A DNA stretch of 20,784 nucleotides from Nitriliruptoraceae bacterium (GTDB lineage: Bacteria; Actinomycetota; Nitriliruptoria; Nitriliruptorales; Nitriliruptoraceae), in the NCBI GenBank assembly GCA_007125475.1, contig SLDB01000188.1, positions 1 to 20,784 of the forward strand, in the 5' to 3' direction. Made by a program: the position numbers and the translations under genes. Below, one piece after another: positions 6,379 to 13,800 of this stretch (the stretch's first letter is position 1; each line of letters starts with the position of its first letter). The notes under the pieces are model-generated. The model had not been told where the DNA came from and ran no database searches. It saw only the letters and a program-made list of their open reading frames with translations.

Positions 6379-7308
6379 TCAGACCGCGACGACGTGGACC
6401 CAGTCGCGGTAGGCGGCGACGTTGCCGCGCACCGCGTCGAGGAACGTGGTCTGCACCGCTTCGGTGATCGGACCCCGGGTGCCGATCCGGGTGCCCGAGA
6501 CCTCCCGGACCGGCGTGAGCTCGGCGGCCGTGCCGGTGAGGAAGATCTCGTCGGCCAACAGCAGGTCGGAGCGCACCAGCGAGGTCTCCACCACCTCGTA
6601 CCCCAGGTCGCGGGCGATCCGGATCACCGCGTCACGGGTGATCCCGCCGAGTGGACCGTCGTGCAACGGCGGGGTGCGGATCACCCCGTCGGTGACCACG
6701 AAGATGTTCTCGCCGGTGCCCTCGGCGACGTACCCGTCCTCGGAGAGCATGATCGCCTCGTCGTACCCGGCCCGCAGCGCCTCGACCTTCGCCAGCGACG
6801 AGTTGAGGTACTGCCCGTTCGCCTTCCCCGCGGGGGGGATCGTGTTCTTCCCGATCCGCCGGTACGACGACACCCCGACGCGGACGCCGTTGATCAGTGA
6901 ATCCTCGCCGAGGTAGCTCCCCCACTGCCACGTCGCGACCGCGATCTGGGGGGTGGACGGCAACGGGTTCAGGCCGATCTCGCCGTACCCGAGGATGATG
7001 GTGGGGCGGATGTAGCAACCCCCGCCGTGCCCGTTGCGGCGGATGAGCTCCTCGATCACCACGACGAGGTCGTCGACCGAGTACGGGACCTCGTCCAACG
7101 GGGGGTACAACCGTGCCGAACGCATCAGGCGGTCCAGGTGCGGCCGCAGTTGGAACACCCCCGGACCGTCCTCGGTCGGGTACGCCCGGATCCCCTCGAA
7201 CACGCCGTAGCCGTAGTGCAGCGTCGGGGTGAGGACGTGCACGACCGCCTCGTCCCACGGGACGAATCGGCCATCCATCCAGATCTGCTCGGAGCTCGGG
7301 AACGGCAT
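6379..7308 (-). CDS. ilvE: Branched-chain amino acid aminotransferase
   Basis: This PLP-dependent fold-type IV aminotransferase interconverts valine, leucine and isoleucine with their 2-oxoacids, using glutamate/2-oxoglutarate. The 309 residues match the usual bacterial IlvE length. Visible landmarks are the opening IWMDGRFVPWDEAVVHV, HYGYGVFEGIRAY (about 31-43), the PLP lysine in PAGKANGQYLNSS (about K162), and EGTGENIFVV (about 196-205). The ATG at 7308 was chosen because the protein then begins like its family. It follows leuB by 28 bp on the same strand, so the two are surely one transcript. It supplies the last step to the cimA/leu pathway genes nearby. D-amino acid transaminase and aminodeoxychorismate lyase share the fold, but length and motifs favour IlvE. 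Confidence 0.95.
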   Translation of the reverse strand: MPFPSSEQIWMDGRFVPWDEAVVHVLTPTLHYGYGVFEGIRAYPTEDGPGVFQLRPHLDRLMRSARLYPPLDEVPYSVDDLVVVIEELIRRNGHGGGCYIRPTIILGYGEIGLNPLPSTPQIAVATWQWGSYLGEDSLINGVRVGVSSYRRIGKNTIPPAGKANGQYLNSSLAKVEALRAGYDEAIMLSEDGYVAEGTGENIFVVTDGVIRTPPLHDGPLGGITRDAVIRIARDLGYEVVETSLVRSDLLLADEIFLTGTAAELTPVREVSGTRIGTRGPITEAVQTTFLDAVRGNVAAYRDWVHVVAV

Positions 7309-7336
7309 CGGCGTCACCCCTTGTCGGCGCGTCGGG

Positions 7337-8398
7337 TCAGCCCTGGGCGACGAGGTCGACGAGCTCGTCACCGACGTCGGCGGTGGAGTATTCCACGCCG
7401 TCGGGCGTGCGGCCCTGACGACGATCGAGGAGCGAGGCGATCGCGGACTCGACGCGGGCCGCGGCCGGCCCCTCCCCCAGGAACGCCAACAGCTGGCCGA
7501 GGCTCATCACGGTCGCGACCGGGTCGGCCTTCCCCGTCCCGACGATGTCGGGGGCCGAGCCGTGCACCGGCTCGAACATCGACGGCGCCGACCGGGTCGG
7601 GTCGATGTTCGCCGAGGCCGCCAGCCCCATCCCGCCCTGGATCCCCGCGCCGACGTCGGTGATGATGTCACCGAACAGGTTGTCGGTGACGACGACGTCG
7701 AAGCGCTCGGGCTGGGTGACGAAGTACAGGCACGCGGCGTCGATGTGCGCGTAGTCGCGTTCGACGTCGGGGTACTCGCCGTCGCCGAGCTCGTCGAACG
7801 TACGCATCCACAGGTCGCCGGCGTAGGTGAGGACGTTGGTCTTGTGCACCATCGTCAGCCGCCGCGCACGCGTGCGTGCCAGCTCGAAGCCGTAACGCAG
7901 GACGCGCTCGACGCCGTGCCGGGTGTTCACGCTCTCCTGGGTCGCGACCTCCGCGGCGGTGCCCGCGTACAACAGCCCGCCGGCACCGGCGTACACCCCT
8001 TCGGTGTTCTCGCGGATCACCACGATGTCGCAGCGATCGGGGGTCAACCCGGCGATCGGGGACGTCACCCCCGGGTAGAGCTTCACCGGCCGCTGGTTCA
8101 CGAACTGGTCGAATCCGAACCGCAGCTTCAGCAGCAGGCCGCGCTCGATCACCCCCGGAGGGACCTGGGGGGTGCCCACCGCCCCCAGCAGGATCGCGTC
8201 GAAGGTCCGCAGCTCGTCCATCGTCTCGTCGGCGAGGACCTCGCCGGTGCGTCGGTAACGCCGCCCTCCGAGGTCGTAGGCGGTCCGCTCGGTGGTGAAC
8301 CCCTCGAGCTCCTCGAGGCGGTCGAGGACCTTCAACGCCTCCCCGACGACCTCCGGGCCGATCCCGTCGCCGTCGAGGATCGCGATGCGGTGGGGCAT
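7337..8398 (-). CDS. leuB: 3-isopropylmalate dehydrogenase
   Basis: This NAD-dependent oxidative decarboxylase converts 3-isopropylmalate to 2-oxoisocaproate in leucine synthesis. In citramalate-using organisms it often also oxidises 3-methylmalate toward isoleucine. The 353-residue protein has ILDGDGIGPEVV (about 7-18), RENTEGVYAG (about 129-138), the catalytic MVHKTNVL lysine (about K186), an aspartate in YAHIDAA (about D220), and the metal-binding DNLFGDIITDVGAG (about 239-252). The ATG at 8398 has AGGAG with a 6-nt spacer. It is the first gene of leuB-ilvE-dodecin and is separated from leuCD by over 5 kb. Isocitrate and tartrate dehydrogenases are relatives; the motif set and genomic company favour LeuB. 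Confidence 0.93.
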   Translation of the reverse strand: MPHRIAILDGDGIGPEVVGEALKVLDRLEELEGFTTERTAYDLGGRRYRRTGEVLADETMDELRTFDAILLGAVGTPQVPPGVIERGLLLKLRFGFDQFVNQRPVKLYPGVTSPIAGLTPDRCDIVVIRENTEGVYAGAGGLLYAGTAAEVATQESVNTRHGVERVLRYGFELARTRARRLTMVHKTNVLTYAGDLWMRTFDELGDGEYPDVERDYAHIDAACLYFVTQPERFDVVVTDNLFGDIITDVGAGIQGGMGLAASANIDPTRSAPSMFEPVHGSAPDIVGTGKADPVATVMSLGQLLAFLGEGPAAARVESAIASLLDRRQGRTPDGVEYSTADVGDELVDLVAQG

Positions 8399-8433
8399 GA
8401 CGTACTCCTGCGTCGTAGTGGACGATCGCCGCC

Positions 8434-8439
8434 ACTCTA
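8434..8439 (-). promoter_or_regulatory. Candidate -10 element for leuB-ilvE
   Basis: TAGAGT on the minus strand lies 35 nt before the leuB ATG in an otherwise TA-poor spacer. No convincing -35 box stands 16-18 nt upstream. The predicted 5' leader is about 28 nt, too short for an attenuator like that of cimA. Confidence 0.3.
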
Positions 8440-8509
8440 GGTCCCCCACCCGGCGCGCCGGAGGTCGTCGGGGGCTACGCATCGTGAACGGTGCGGTCCG
8501 CAGGTGCCC

Positions 8510-8525
8510 CTGACGGGGCCGTCAG
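8510..8525 (-). terminator. Hairpin at the lipoprotein gene stop
   Basis: CTGACG and CGTCAG pair around GGCC on the minus strand (CTGACGG/CCGTCAG if the loop is shorter). The stem includes the TGA stop codon of the lipoprotein gene. It could terminate that transcript before the leuB promoter region. It has no T-tract and is short. Confidence 0.3.
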
Positions 8526-9064
8526 CCCGGATACCAGCCGATGTGCGCGTCGGGGATCGAGACCCGTTCGATGTGCCAGGCCTCCGTCGCCGATCCTTGG
8601 GACGGCTCGAACGCCACGTCGCGGAGGGTGACGGTGGCCACCGCCTCACCGTGGCCCTGCAGGGCGTGGTGGTCGTCGCCCTCGAGGGTGACCTCCAGGC
8701 GTGCGTCGCCCGACACGGCCGTCCACCGTTCCTCGATGTCGGGCCACTGCGGGTCGATGATGTCGGTGCACACGCGCTCCGCCAGTTCCTCACCGACCTG
8801 CAGCTCCACCTCGACCCCGTCGTCGGGGAGGGTGACCTCCTCGTCGTACGGCCCGTGGTCGAAGGCTCGCGTCGCCGCACCCTCCCACCGCACGACCACC
8901 AGGTGGCGGTCGTCGCCGGTGGCGGCGTACATCGTCGCGTCGGCGCACCCACCGGTCACCGACAGCTCGCTCCCGCCGACCGCGCCCGGCTCCAGGGGTC
9001 CCGCGCACGCGGTGACCACCAACACCATCAGCCCCAGCAGGGTTCCACCGCGGTTACCCGACAT
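8522..9064 (-). CDS. Putative lipoprotein of unknown function
   Basis: I do not recognise the family. The 180-residue product begins MSGNRGGTLLGLMVLVVTACAG: a short basic start, a hydrophobic stretch and a lipobox-like VTAC whose cysteine (about 20) would be lipidated by Lgt and anchored outside the membrane. The mature part is acidic and probably beta-rich. It has two further cysteines (GGCADAT and ERVCTDI) that could form a disulfide, and a GDARLEVTLEGDDHHALQGHGEA segment rich in acidic and histidine residues. The ATG at 9064 puts the signal peptide at the N terminus and has GAGAGG 7 nt upstream. It is a single-gene unit, divergent from the RDD-family gene. The lgt gene in this window encodes the enzyme that would modify it. 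Confidence 0.7.
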   Translation of the reverse strand: MSGNRGGTLLGLMVLVVTACAGPLEPGAVGGSELSVTGGCADATMYAATGDDRHLVVVRWEGAATRAFDHGPYDEEVTLPDDGVEVELQVGEELAERVCTDIIDPQWPDIEERWTAVSGDARLEVTLEGDDHHALQGHGEAVATVTLRDVAFEPSQGSATEAWHIERVSIPDAHIGWYPG

Positions 9065-9131
9065 GTCACCGCCTCTCGCATCCTGCACCAACCCGACGCT
9101 TCATGGGGCCGTGGGGTTGCGCCGGAGATCC

Positions 9132-9161
9132 TCGACCTCGGGCACCGCCCCGTCGTATGGT
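9132..9161 (+). promoter_or_regulatory. Candidate promoter for the RDD-family gene
   Basis: TCGACC (9132-9137) and TATGGT (9156-9161) are 18 nt apart, each matching 4/6 of the vegetative consensus. The same TCGAC-N18 architecture is seen in the proposed cimA promoter. The 5' leader would be about 70 nt. Confidence 0.35.
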
Positions 9162-9236
9162 CACGGCTGCGACCGACCGACGCGCCGTCGCAGCATGCAC
9201 AACCGGCGCGCTCGGCACATCAGCCAGGAGGACGCC

Positions 9237-9908
9237 ATGAGCCAGGGACCCCCACCGAACGACGGATCCGGGAGCGAACCGGACAGCGGTCACCAGGGCT
9301 CCACCGGCGGCGACGCCGATGCCGGTGGGGGTGCGGGGGCCGGCGACCGTCCACCGCCCCCGCCGGGGTCCGCGCCACCACCGGCGCCGCAGGCCCCGGG
9401 GGTCGCGAGCCGTGACGGGCAACCCGCCGACCTCGGACCACGCTTCCTCGCCCGCCTCATCGACGGGATCCTGCTGGCGATCGTCTACTCGGTGATCGTC
9501 GTCCCGGTGTTCATCGGCAGCGTGCTGGGGATGGGCGGCGGCTTCGGGTTCGGCGTGGGCGCCACCTTCGGCGCGACCGCGGTCGGGGCGATCCTCAACG
9601 CGGCGATCACGCTGGGCTACTTCACCTTCATGGAGTCCAGCCGCGGCCAGACCGTCGGCAAGATGCTCCTCAAGCTCGAGGTCCGCGGCCCCGCCGGTGG
9701 CACCCCGACCACCGAGGAAGCGCTGCGCCGCAACGCCTGGACCGCCCTGGGGATCATCGCGGTGATCCCGTTCATCGGGTGGCTGCTGGCCGGTCCGGCA
9801 CAGCTCGCCGCGGCGATCTACATCGCGGTGACGATCAACAACGCCGCGACCAAGCAGGGGTGGCACGACACCTTCGCCGGCGGCACCCAGGTGCTGCACC
9901 GCGGGTGA
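9237..9908 (+). CDS. RDD family membrane protein
   Basis: The 223-residue protein has a disordered Gly/Pro/Asp-rich N-terminal tail (about 1-65) including a run of prolines. A membrane domain follows, with RFLARLIDGILLAIVYSVIVVPVFIG (first helix, carrying the conserved Arg and Asp) and a second hydrophobic helix around 113-131. After that come GQTVGKMLLKLEVRG, a third helix around 168-198, and the terminal GWHDTFAGGTQV. This is the RDD (DUF1218-like nomenclature aside, Pfam RDD) pattern. Family function is poorly defined; some members are proposed transporters. AGGAGG sits 5 nt before the ATG. The stop overlaps the next gene's GTG as GTGA, coupling it to the cysteine-rich protein. Confidence 0.85.
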   Translation: MSQGPPPNDGSGSEPDSGHQGSTGGDADAGGGAGAGDRPPPPPGSAPPPAPQAPGVASRDGQPADLGPRFLARLIDGILLAIVYSVIVVPVFIGSVLGMGGGFGFGVGATFGATAVGAILNAAITLGYFTFMESSRGQTVGKMLLKLEVRGPAGGTPTTEEALRRNAWTALGIIAVIPFIGWLLAGPAQLAAAIYIAVTINNAATKQGWHDTFAGGTQVLHRG

Positions 9909-10381
9909 ACCCGGCGGCGCGGGGACGGCTGCGTACGGCGCTGCGCTCGGTCGCGCCGTGGCTGGACGCCGACGACGTCGGTCCGCGTGCCGTCGACGCC
10001 GGGGTGTGCGACCGCTGCTCACGCGCACCGCGGCTGTTGCCGACGTGCGGACCGGGGACGTTCCAGGCGGTGTGCCGAGCCTGCGCCGAGGTGCTCGGCG
10101 ACGACGGCTGGTGTGACGGCCACCGCCACGACGGCGCTGCGGCGAGGGCGTGGGCCTCAACGCTCCCCGGACACTGGGCCGAGATCGTCGCACTGTGGTG
10201 GGTCGCCACCGGAGAGCTCGACGTCGACGACCGGTTCGCCGACCACGTCGACGCCGTGTTCACGCAGCCAGACGCGCAGGGTGGCGGCGTCGACGAAACG
10301 GTGGGCGGAGATCCCGAGCTCGCGGGCGCCGTCGACGTTCTCCGCACGGTCGTCGACGAACAGCACGGCGGCGGGAGGTAG
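9905..10381 (+). CDS. Small cysteine-rich protein, probable zinc-binding, unknown function
   Basis: This 158-residue protein starts at a GTG overlapping the previous stop (GTGA). Residues about 34-77 contain CDRC, a lone Cys, CRAC and a CDGHRH cluster, which looks like one or two zinc-binding ribbons. A tryptophan-rich stretch follows, ASTLPGHWAEIVALWWVATGELD (about 81-103), that looks like genuine protein. The last 75 residues or so lie antisense to the convergent HAD gene, an overlap of 225 bp. Third-position GC bias supports coding in the first two-thirds; the tail may be read-through of antisense sequence. I do not recognise the family. Coupling to an RDD protein suggests a shared membrane-associated job, but this is inference. 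Confidence 0.6.
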   Translation: MNPAARGRLRTALRSVAPWLDADDVGPRAVDAGVCDRCSRAPRLLPTCGPGTFQAVCRACAEVLGDDGWCDGHRHDGAAARAWASTLPGHWAEIVALWWVATGELDVDDRFADHVDAVFTQPDAQGGGVDETVGGDPELAGAVDVLRTVVDEQHGGGR

Positions 10382-10831
10382 TTCGAGACGCTCCAGCAGC
10401 CCGTGGTAGAACGCCGGCTCGGGCTTGCGGGCACCGAGGTGGTAGGAGGCGATCACCTCGTCGAGGCGGTCGCCGAGGTGCTCGTCGGCGACCTCGTGGA
10501 TCCACACCGGGTAGTTCGACGCGGTCACCCGCCGCAGCCGACCGTCGAGCTCGTCGAGGAGGGGGGGCATCCCGGTGATCCAGCCGGTGCCGGCCCGGCG
10601 GGTGCGGTGGAACGCCGCCGGGTCGCACGGGATGCCATCGGCGGTGAACGCCGCCCAGAACTCGTCCTCGTCGATCTCGCCCCGCTCGAACGCCGGCCAC
10701 AGGCCCGGCCGACGACGCCGGGAGAGCTCTGTGAGCGTCAACCCCGTCGCCGCCCGCAGGGCGTCGCGGAACGGGTCGGTGAGCAGGGTGTCCATGACGT
10801 CGAACGCGATGGCGCGGACGGTGGTGCTCAT
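10157..10831 (-). CDS. HAD superfamily hydrolase, DVMDT type
   Basis: The 224-residue protein has a haloacid dehalogenase-like Rossmann core: AIAFDVMDTLLTDPF (nucleophile Asp about 11), RRVTASNYPVW (motif II), LGARKPEPAFY (motif III lysine) and VLFVDDRAENV (motif IV acids). The position two after the nucleophile, Asp in phosphatases, is Met here, and Asp follows one residue later. From memory, plant and bacterial proteins with the DVMDT...DPF signature form an uncharacterised group, so the substrate is unknown. The ATG at 10831 overlaps the murI stop as ATGA, so it is coupled to murI. Its C-terminal tail beyond the core overlaps the convergent cysteine-rich gene by 225 bp. Confidence 0.85.
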   Translation of the reverse strand: MSTTVRAIAFDVMDTLLTDPFRDALRAATGLTLTELSRRRRPGLWPAFERGEIDEDEFWAAFTADGIPCDPAAFHRTRRAGTGWITGMPPLLDELDGRLRRVTASNYPVWIHEVADEHLGDRLDEVIASYHLGARKPEPAFYHGLLERLELPPAAVLFVDDRAENVDGARELGISAHRFVDAATLRVWLREHGVDVVGEPVVDVELSGGDPPQCDDLGPVSGER

Positions 10832-11730
10832 CGCGCCGCCCCGGTGGCCGTCCACCGAGCCGTGGCACCGGCCACCACCCGGTCGGGGGGAGCCGGCTCG
10901 TACCCGGAGGCGACGGGGGTGTCGCCGAGGGCGGGGTAGCGCTGGGAACGCACGTCGTGCAGCGGGAGCCCGAGGAACCGCTCCCCGAGCCGCCGGAACC
11001 GCTCGGCGTCACCGGTGGTGAAGAACGTGTGCCTCCCGGGGGCCGGGCCGTCGTTCAGCCACCCGGTCCGCTCCAACAGCTCGCGCACCTCGAACGCGGT
11101 CTCGTCGGCGCTGGAGACCAGCGTCACCGAGCGCCCGACGAACTGCGAGATCGGCCGGGCCAGGAGCGGGAAGTGGGTGCACCCCAGCACGAGGGTGTCG
11201 ACCCGGGCGGTGAGGAGGGGCTCGAGGCGTGACCGGATCACCGCGGTGACCTCGGGGCCTTCGGTCACACCCCGCTCGACGAGCTCGACGAGTCCGGGAC
11301 ACGCCAACGTCGTGACGTCGAGGCCGAGCTCCAGGCGGGCGTTGGCCTCCTCGTACACCCCGCTCGCGGCGGTGACCGTCGTCCCGATCACCACGGTGCG
11401 CCCCGTACGTGACACCGTCGCGGCGGCCCGCAACCCGGGCTCGATCACCCCGATCACCGGGATCTCGACGTGCTCACGCAACCACGGCAGCGCCGCGGCG
11501 GTCGCGCTGTTGCACGCCACGACCAGCAGTTTCGCCCCGACCTCGACGAGGTGCTCGGCGATCGCCGTGCTCGAGCGCCGCAGTTGCTCCGGGGTCCGCT
11601 CGCCGTACGGGTAGCGGGCGGTGTCACCGACGTAGACCAGGTCCTCGCCCGGTAGGAGGTCGGCGACGGCCTGCAGCACCGTGAGCCCGCCCAGACCACT
11701 GTCGAAGATGCCGATGGGACGTTCACGCAC
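10828..11730 (-). CDS. murI: Glutamate racemase
   Basis: This enzyme interconverts L- and D-glutamate, supplying D-glutamate for peptidoglycan. The 300-residue product starts RERPIGIFDSGLGGLTVL, with the substrate-binding Asp-Ser near the N terminus. It contains YVGDTARYPYG, the two catalytic cysteines in VACNSATA and LGCTHFPLL, and IGVIEPGLRAA. The start is placed at the GTG at 11730, with AGGAG 10 nt upstream. Much longer in-frame extensions run into the antisense of the neighbouring genes and are not real. The C terminus is somewhat longer than usual (about 20-30 residues past the core) and ends in the ATGA overlap with the HAD gene. It is divergent from the 2-hydroxyacid dehydrogenase gene across 121 bp. 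Confidence 0.96.
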   Translation of the reverse strand: MRERPIGIFDSGLGGLTVLQAVADLLPGEDLVYVGDTARYPYGERTPEQLRRSSTAIAEHLVEVGAKLLVVACNSATAAALPWLREHVEIPVIGVIEPGLRAAATVSRTGRTVVIGTTVTAASGVYEEANARLELGLDVTTLACPGLVELVERGVTEGPEVTAVIRSRLEPLLTARVDTLVLGCTHFPLLARPISQFVGRSVTLVSSADETAFEVRELLERTGWLNDGPAPGRHTFFTTGDAERFRRLGERFLGLPLHDVRSQRYPALGDTPVASGYEPAPPDRVVAGATARWTATGAAR

Positions 11731-11763
11731 GCGCTGCAGGCTCCTCTGACGACCGTTGGTGCG

Positions 11764-11769
11764 ACGGTA
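11764..11769 (-). promoter_or_regulatory. Candidate -10 element for murI
   Basis: TACCGT on the minus strand lies 33 nt before the murI GTG, in the 121-bp divergent spacer. No clear -35 box is visible 16-18 nt upstream. Confidence 0.28.
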
Positions 11770-11815
11770 GCCGGCGAACACCCGACGACGGTGCCACCGC
11801 CGCGGTCTCGTGCAG

Positions 11816-11821
11816 TAGGTT
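11816..11821 (+). promoter_or_regulatory. Candidate -10 element for the 2-hydroxyacid dehydrogenase gene
   Basis: TAGGTT lies 30 nt before the GTG start on the plus strand, on the other side of the same spacer as the murI element. The -35 region is unremarkable. Confidence 0.28.
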
Positions 11822-11851
11822 CCCGACGTCCACGACGACGGAGGTGGCCGC

Positions 11852-12787
11852 GTGCCCGCCGTGAGATGTGCGGTGCTCCCCGAAGAGGGGTTGCACAAGC
11901 TCGAAGGCCAGTTGCAGCGGCTCCACGAGGCGGTGATCGCCGGTGGCGGCGAGATCACCGACCCGGGTGACGCCGAGGCGGTGATCTGGGCCGCCCACGA
12001 CGCCCCCGACGCGCTGCGGCAACTCCTCGCCGACAACCCCGGGATCCGCTGGGTCCAGCTGCCGTTCGCCGGGATCGAGCCGTACGTGGGAGTCCTCGAC
12101 GACGACCACACCTGGACGTGCGGCAAGGGGGTGTACGCCGAACCGGTCGCCGAGCACGCCCTGGCGTTGACCCTCGGCGGGATGCGCGGGATCTCCCGGT
12201 ACGCGCGTGCCTCGTCCTGGAGCGCGCCGTACGGCAAGAACCTGCTGGGCGCCGAGGTCTGCATCCTCGGCGGCGGCGAGATCACCCGCTCGCTGGTGCG
12301 GCTGCTGTCACCGTTCGGCGGGTCGATCACGGTGGTGCGCAAACGCCCGGACGCGATCGACGGCGTCGACCGCGTCGTCGGTGCCGGCGCGTTGCACGAC
12401 GTCCTCGGCGACGCCGACGTCGTCGTCCTCGCCCTGGCCCTGACCCCGGAGACGCACGGGATCATCGACGCCGCGGCGCTGTCGGCGATGCGCGACGACG
12501 CCTGGCTGGTGAACGTCGCCCGCGGCCGACACGTCGTCACCGACGACCTCGTCACGGCGCTGCGCAACGGCGAGATCGGCGGGGCTGCCCTCGACGTCAC
12601 CGACCCGGAGCCGCTCGATGAGCGCCACCCGCTGTGGGGGCTGGACAACGTCGTGATCACCCCGCACGTCGGGAACACCCCCGAGATGGGCTTGGAGCTG
12701 CTGGCCCGGCGCATCACCGAGAACGTCGCCCGGTACGGCCGGGGCGAACAGCTGTTGGGGCCGGTCCACCTCGAACTGGGGTACTGA
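11852..12787 (+). CDS. D-isomer-specific 2-hydroxyacid dehydrogenase
   Basis: This 311-residue NAD(P)-dependent dehydrogenase belongs to the family of phosphoglycerate, glyoxylate and D-lactate dehydrogenases. The catalytic triad is visible as Arg in VNVARGRHV, Glu in DPEPLDERHPLW and His in ITPHVGNTPEM. The nucleotide-binding turn reads LGGGEITRSL, so the third glycine of GxGxxG is threonine. ALDVTDPEPL and the WVQLPFAGIEPYV substrate-loop region are also typical. The start is the GTG at 11852, with GGAGG 7 nt upstream. It lacks the C-terminal ACT domain of long SerA proteins, so it is not a standard regulated phosphoglycerate dehydrogenase. The YbaK-like gene begins 2 bp after its stop. The substrate is unknown. 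Confidence 0.9.
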   Translation: MPAVRCAVLPEEGLHKLEGQLQRLHEAVIAGGGEITDPGDAEAVIWAAHDAPDALRQLLADNPGIRWVQLPFAGIEPYVGVLDDDHTWTCGKGVYAEPVAEHALALTLGGMRGISRYARASSWSAPYGKNLLGAEVCILGGGEITRSLVRLLSPFGGSITVVRKRPDAIDGVDRVVGAGALHDVLGDADVVVLALALTPETHGIIDAAALSAMRDDAWLVNVARGRHVVTDDLVTALRNGEIGGAALDVTDPEPLDERHPLWGLDNVVITPHVGNTPEMGLELLARRITENVARYGRGEQLLGPVHLELGY

Positions 12788-12789
12788 CG

Positions 12790-13281
12790 ATGGCCTCGGA
12801 GATCGAGGAGGCCGCCCTGGCGGCCATCCGTGCGACCGGAGAGCCGTTCGACGTCGTCGAGATCGACCCGGAACTCGCCGACACCGCGGCGTTCTGCGAG
12901 GCCTACGGCTACCCGATGGAGGCCTCGGCGAACTGCATCCTGGTCGCCTCCAAGGACGACCCGCCGGTCCTGGCCGCGTGCCTGGCACTGGCGACGACAC
13001 GACTCGACGTGAACAAGCGGGTCCGGAAGCTGCTGGGGGTGCGCAAGCTCTCCTTCGCCCCGGCGGAGCTCACGCGCCGGGTCACGGGGATGGAGATCGG
13101 CGGGGTGACCCCGTTCGGGCTCCCTGGCGAGCTCCCCCTGTACGTCGACGCCCGGATCGGGGACCTCGAACGCGTCATCGTCGGGGGTGGTGGCCGGGGG
13201 CTGAAGCTCGACGTCCCCCCGGCGGCGCTCGCCGCCGTCGGCGCCGAGTTCGTCCCCGACCTCGCCGTCGAGGCCGGGTGA
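12790..13281 (+). CDS. YbaK/ProX-family aminoacyl-tRNA deacylase-like protein
   Basis: The 163-residue protein is of the YbaK/EbsC fold, which edits misacylated tRNAs in trans (for example Cys- or Ala-tRNA(Pro)) or stands as an editing-domain relative. It contains SANCILVASKDDPPVLAACLA, the segment TRLDVNKRVRKLLGVRKLSFAPAEL with the conserved lysine area, TGMEIGGVTPFGLP (about 99-112) and a terminal VGGGGRGLKLDVPP. These are typical of actinobacterial family members. The ATG at 12790 follows the upstream stop by 2 bp, so it is translationally linked to the dehydrogenase. The specific tRNA substrate cannot be deduced; family assignment is firm. Confidence 0.88.
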   Translation: MASEIEEAALAAIRATGEPFDVVEIDPELADTAAFCEAYGYPMEASANCILVASKDDPPVLAACLALATTRLDVNKRVRKLLGVRKLSFAPAELTRRVTGMEIGGVTPFGLPGELPLYVDARIGDLERVIVGGGGRGLKLDVPPAALAAVGAEFVPDLAVEAG

Positions 13282-13365
13282 GCCCGAGCGCCGGGCCGGT
13301 GGACAGCGACGGAGGCGGGGACGACCCCGTACTAGCGTGCGCGCCGACCCGACGGGGAGGGCGAG

Positions 13366-13731
13366 GTGACCAGGTGCGGGCTGTGCGCCGAGGAGATCCA
13401 GGATTCCGCGATCGTGTGCCGGTTCTGCGGCGCGGAGCGGACCGCCCAGGGGTGGGCACGTCCGGTGACCGCGGCACCGGCGACGACGGCGCCGGTCACC
13501 AACGGCTACGCGGTCGCGTCGCTGGTCCTGGGCATCGTGTGGGTGTACTGGATCGGATCCATCCTGGCACTGATCTTCGGGTACAAGGCCCGCAGCGACA
13601 TCGACCGCTCCGGTGGGACCCAGTCGGGTCGCGGGATGGCGATCGCCGGGATCGTCCTGGGCTGGATCGGCGTCGCCACCCTCACACTGATCATCCTGCT
13701 GGCCTTCGGCACCGCCGCGACCGGCTGGTGA
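13366..13731 (+). CDS. Zinc-ribbon DUF4190-like membrane protein
   Basis: This 121-residue protein starts with a compact zinc ribbon, CGLC...CRFC (about residues 4-21), followed by a short Ala/Pro/Thr linker. Two hydrophobic segments follow (about 47-70 and 88-115). The motif GYAVASLVLGIVW...GYKARSDIDRSGG...GRGMAIAGIVLGWIG is characteristic of the DUF4190 domain, common in actinobacteria and of unknown function. The start is a GTG with GGAGG 5 nt upstream. A TA-containing box (TACTAG/TAGCGT, 13330-13338) is the likely -10 element in the 84-bp gap after the YbaK-like gene. It converges on leuD across 69 bp. Confidence 0.85.
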   Translation: MTRCGLCAEEIQDSAIVCRFCGAERTAQGWARPVTAAPATTAPVTNGYAVASLVLGIVWVYWIGSILALIFGYKARSDIDRSGGTQSGRGMAIAGIVLGWIGVATLTLIILLAFGTAATGW

Positions 13732-13762
13732 GACGACGAGGACCCGCACCCGCCCGTACCCC

Positions 13763-13782
13763 GGCGGGGGCCGGCCTCCGCC
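13763..13782. terminator. Possible bidirectional terminator between DUF4190 gene and leuD
   Basis: GGCGGGGGCC and GGCCTCCGCC pair fully with one G-T wobble, giving a stem of about 8 bp once a loop of four bases is allowed. It lies in the 69-bp gap between two convergent genes, where a shared terminator is expected. No T-tract is present on either side. Confidence 0.4.
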
Positions 13783-13800
13783 CGGCGCCCTGCAGATCGC

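Noticed and set aside
11731..13749. N-terminal extension of murI to about 970 codons
   Set aside because: The extra sequence is the complement of the dehydrogenase, YbaK-like and DUF4190-like genes and has no glutamate racemase similarity. A good start with a ribosome binding site exists at 11730.
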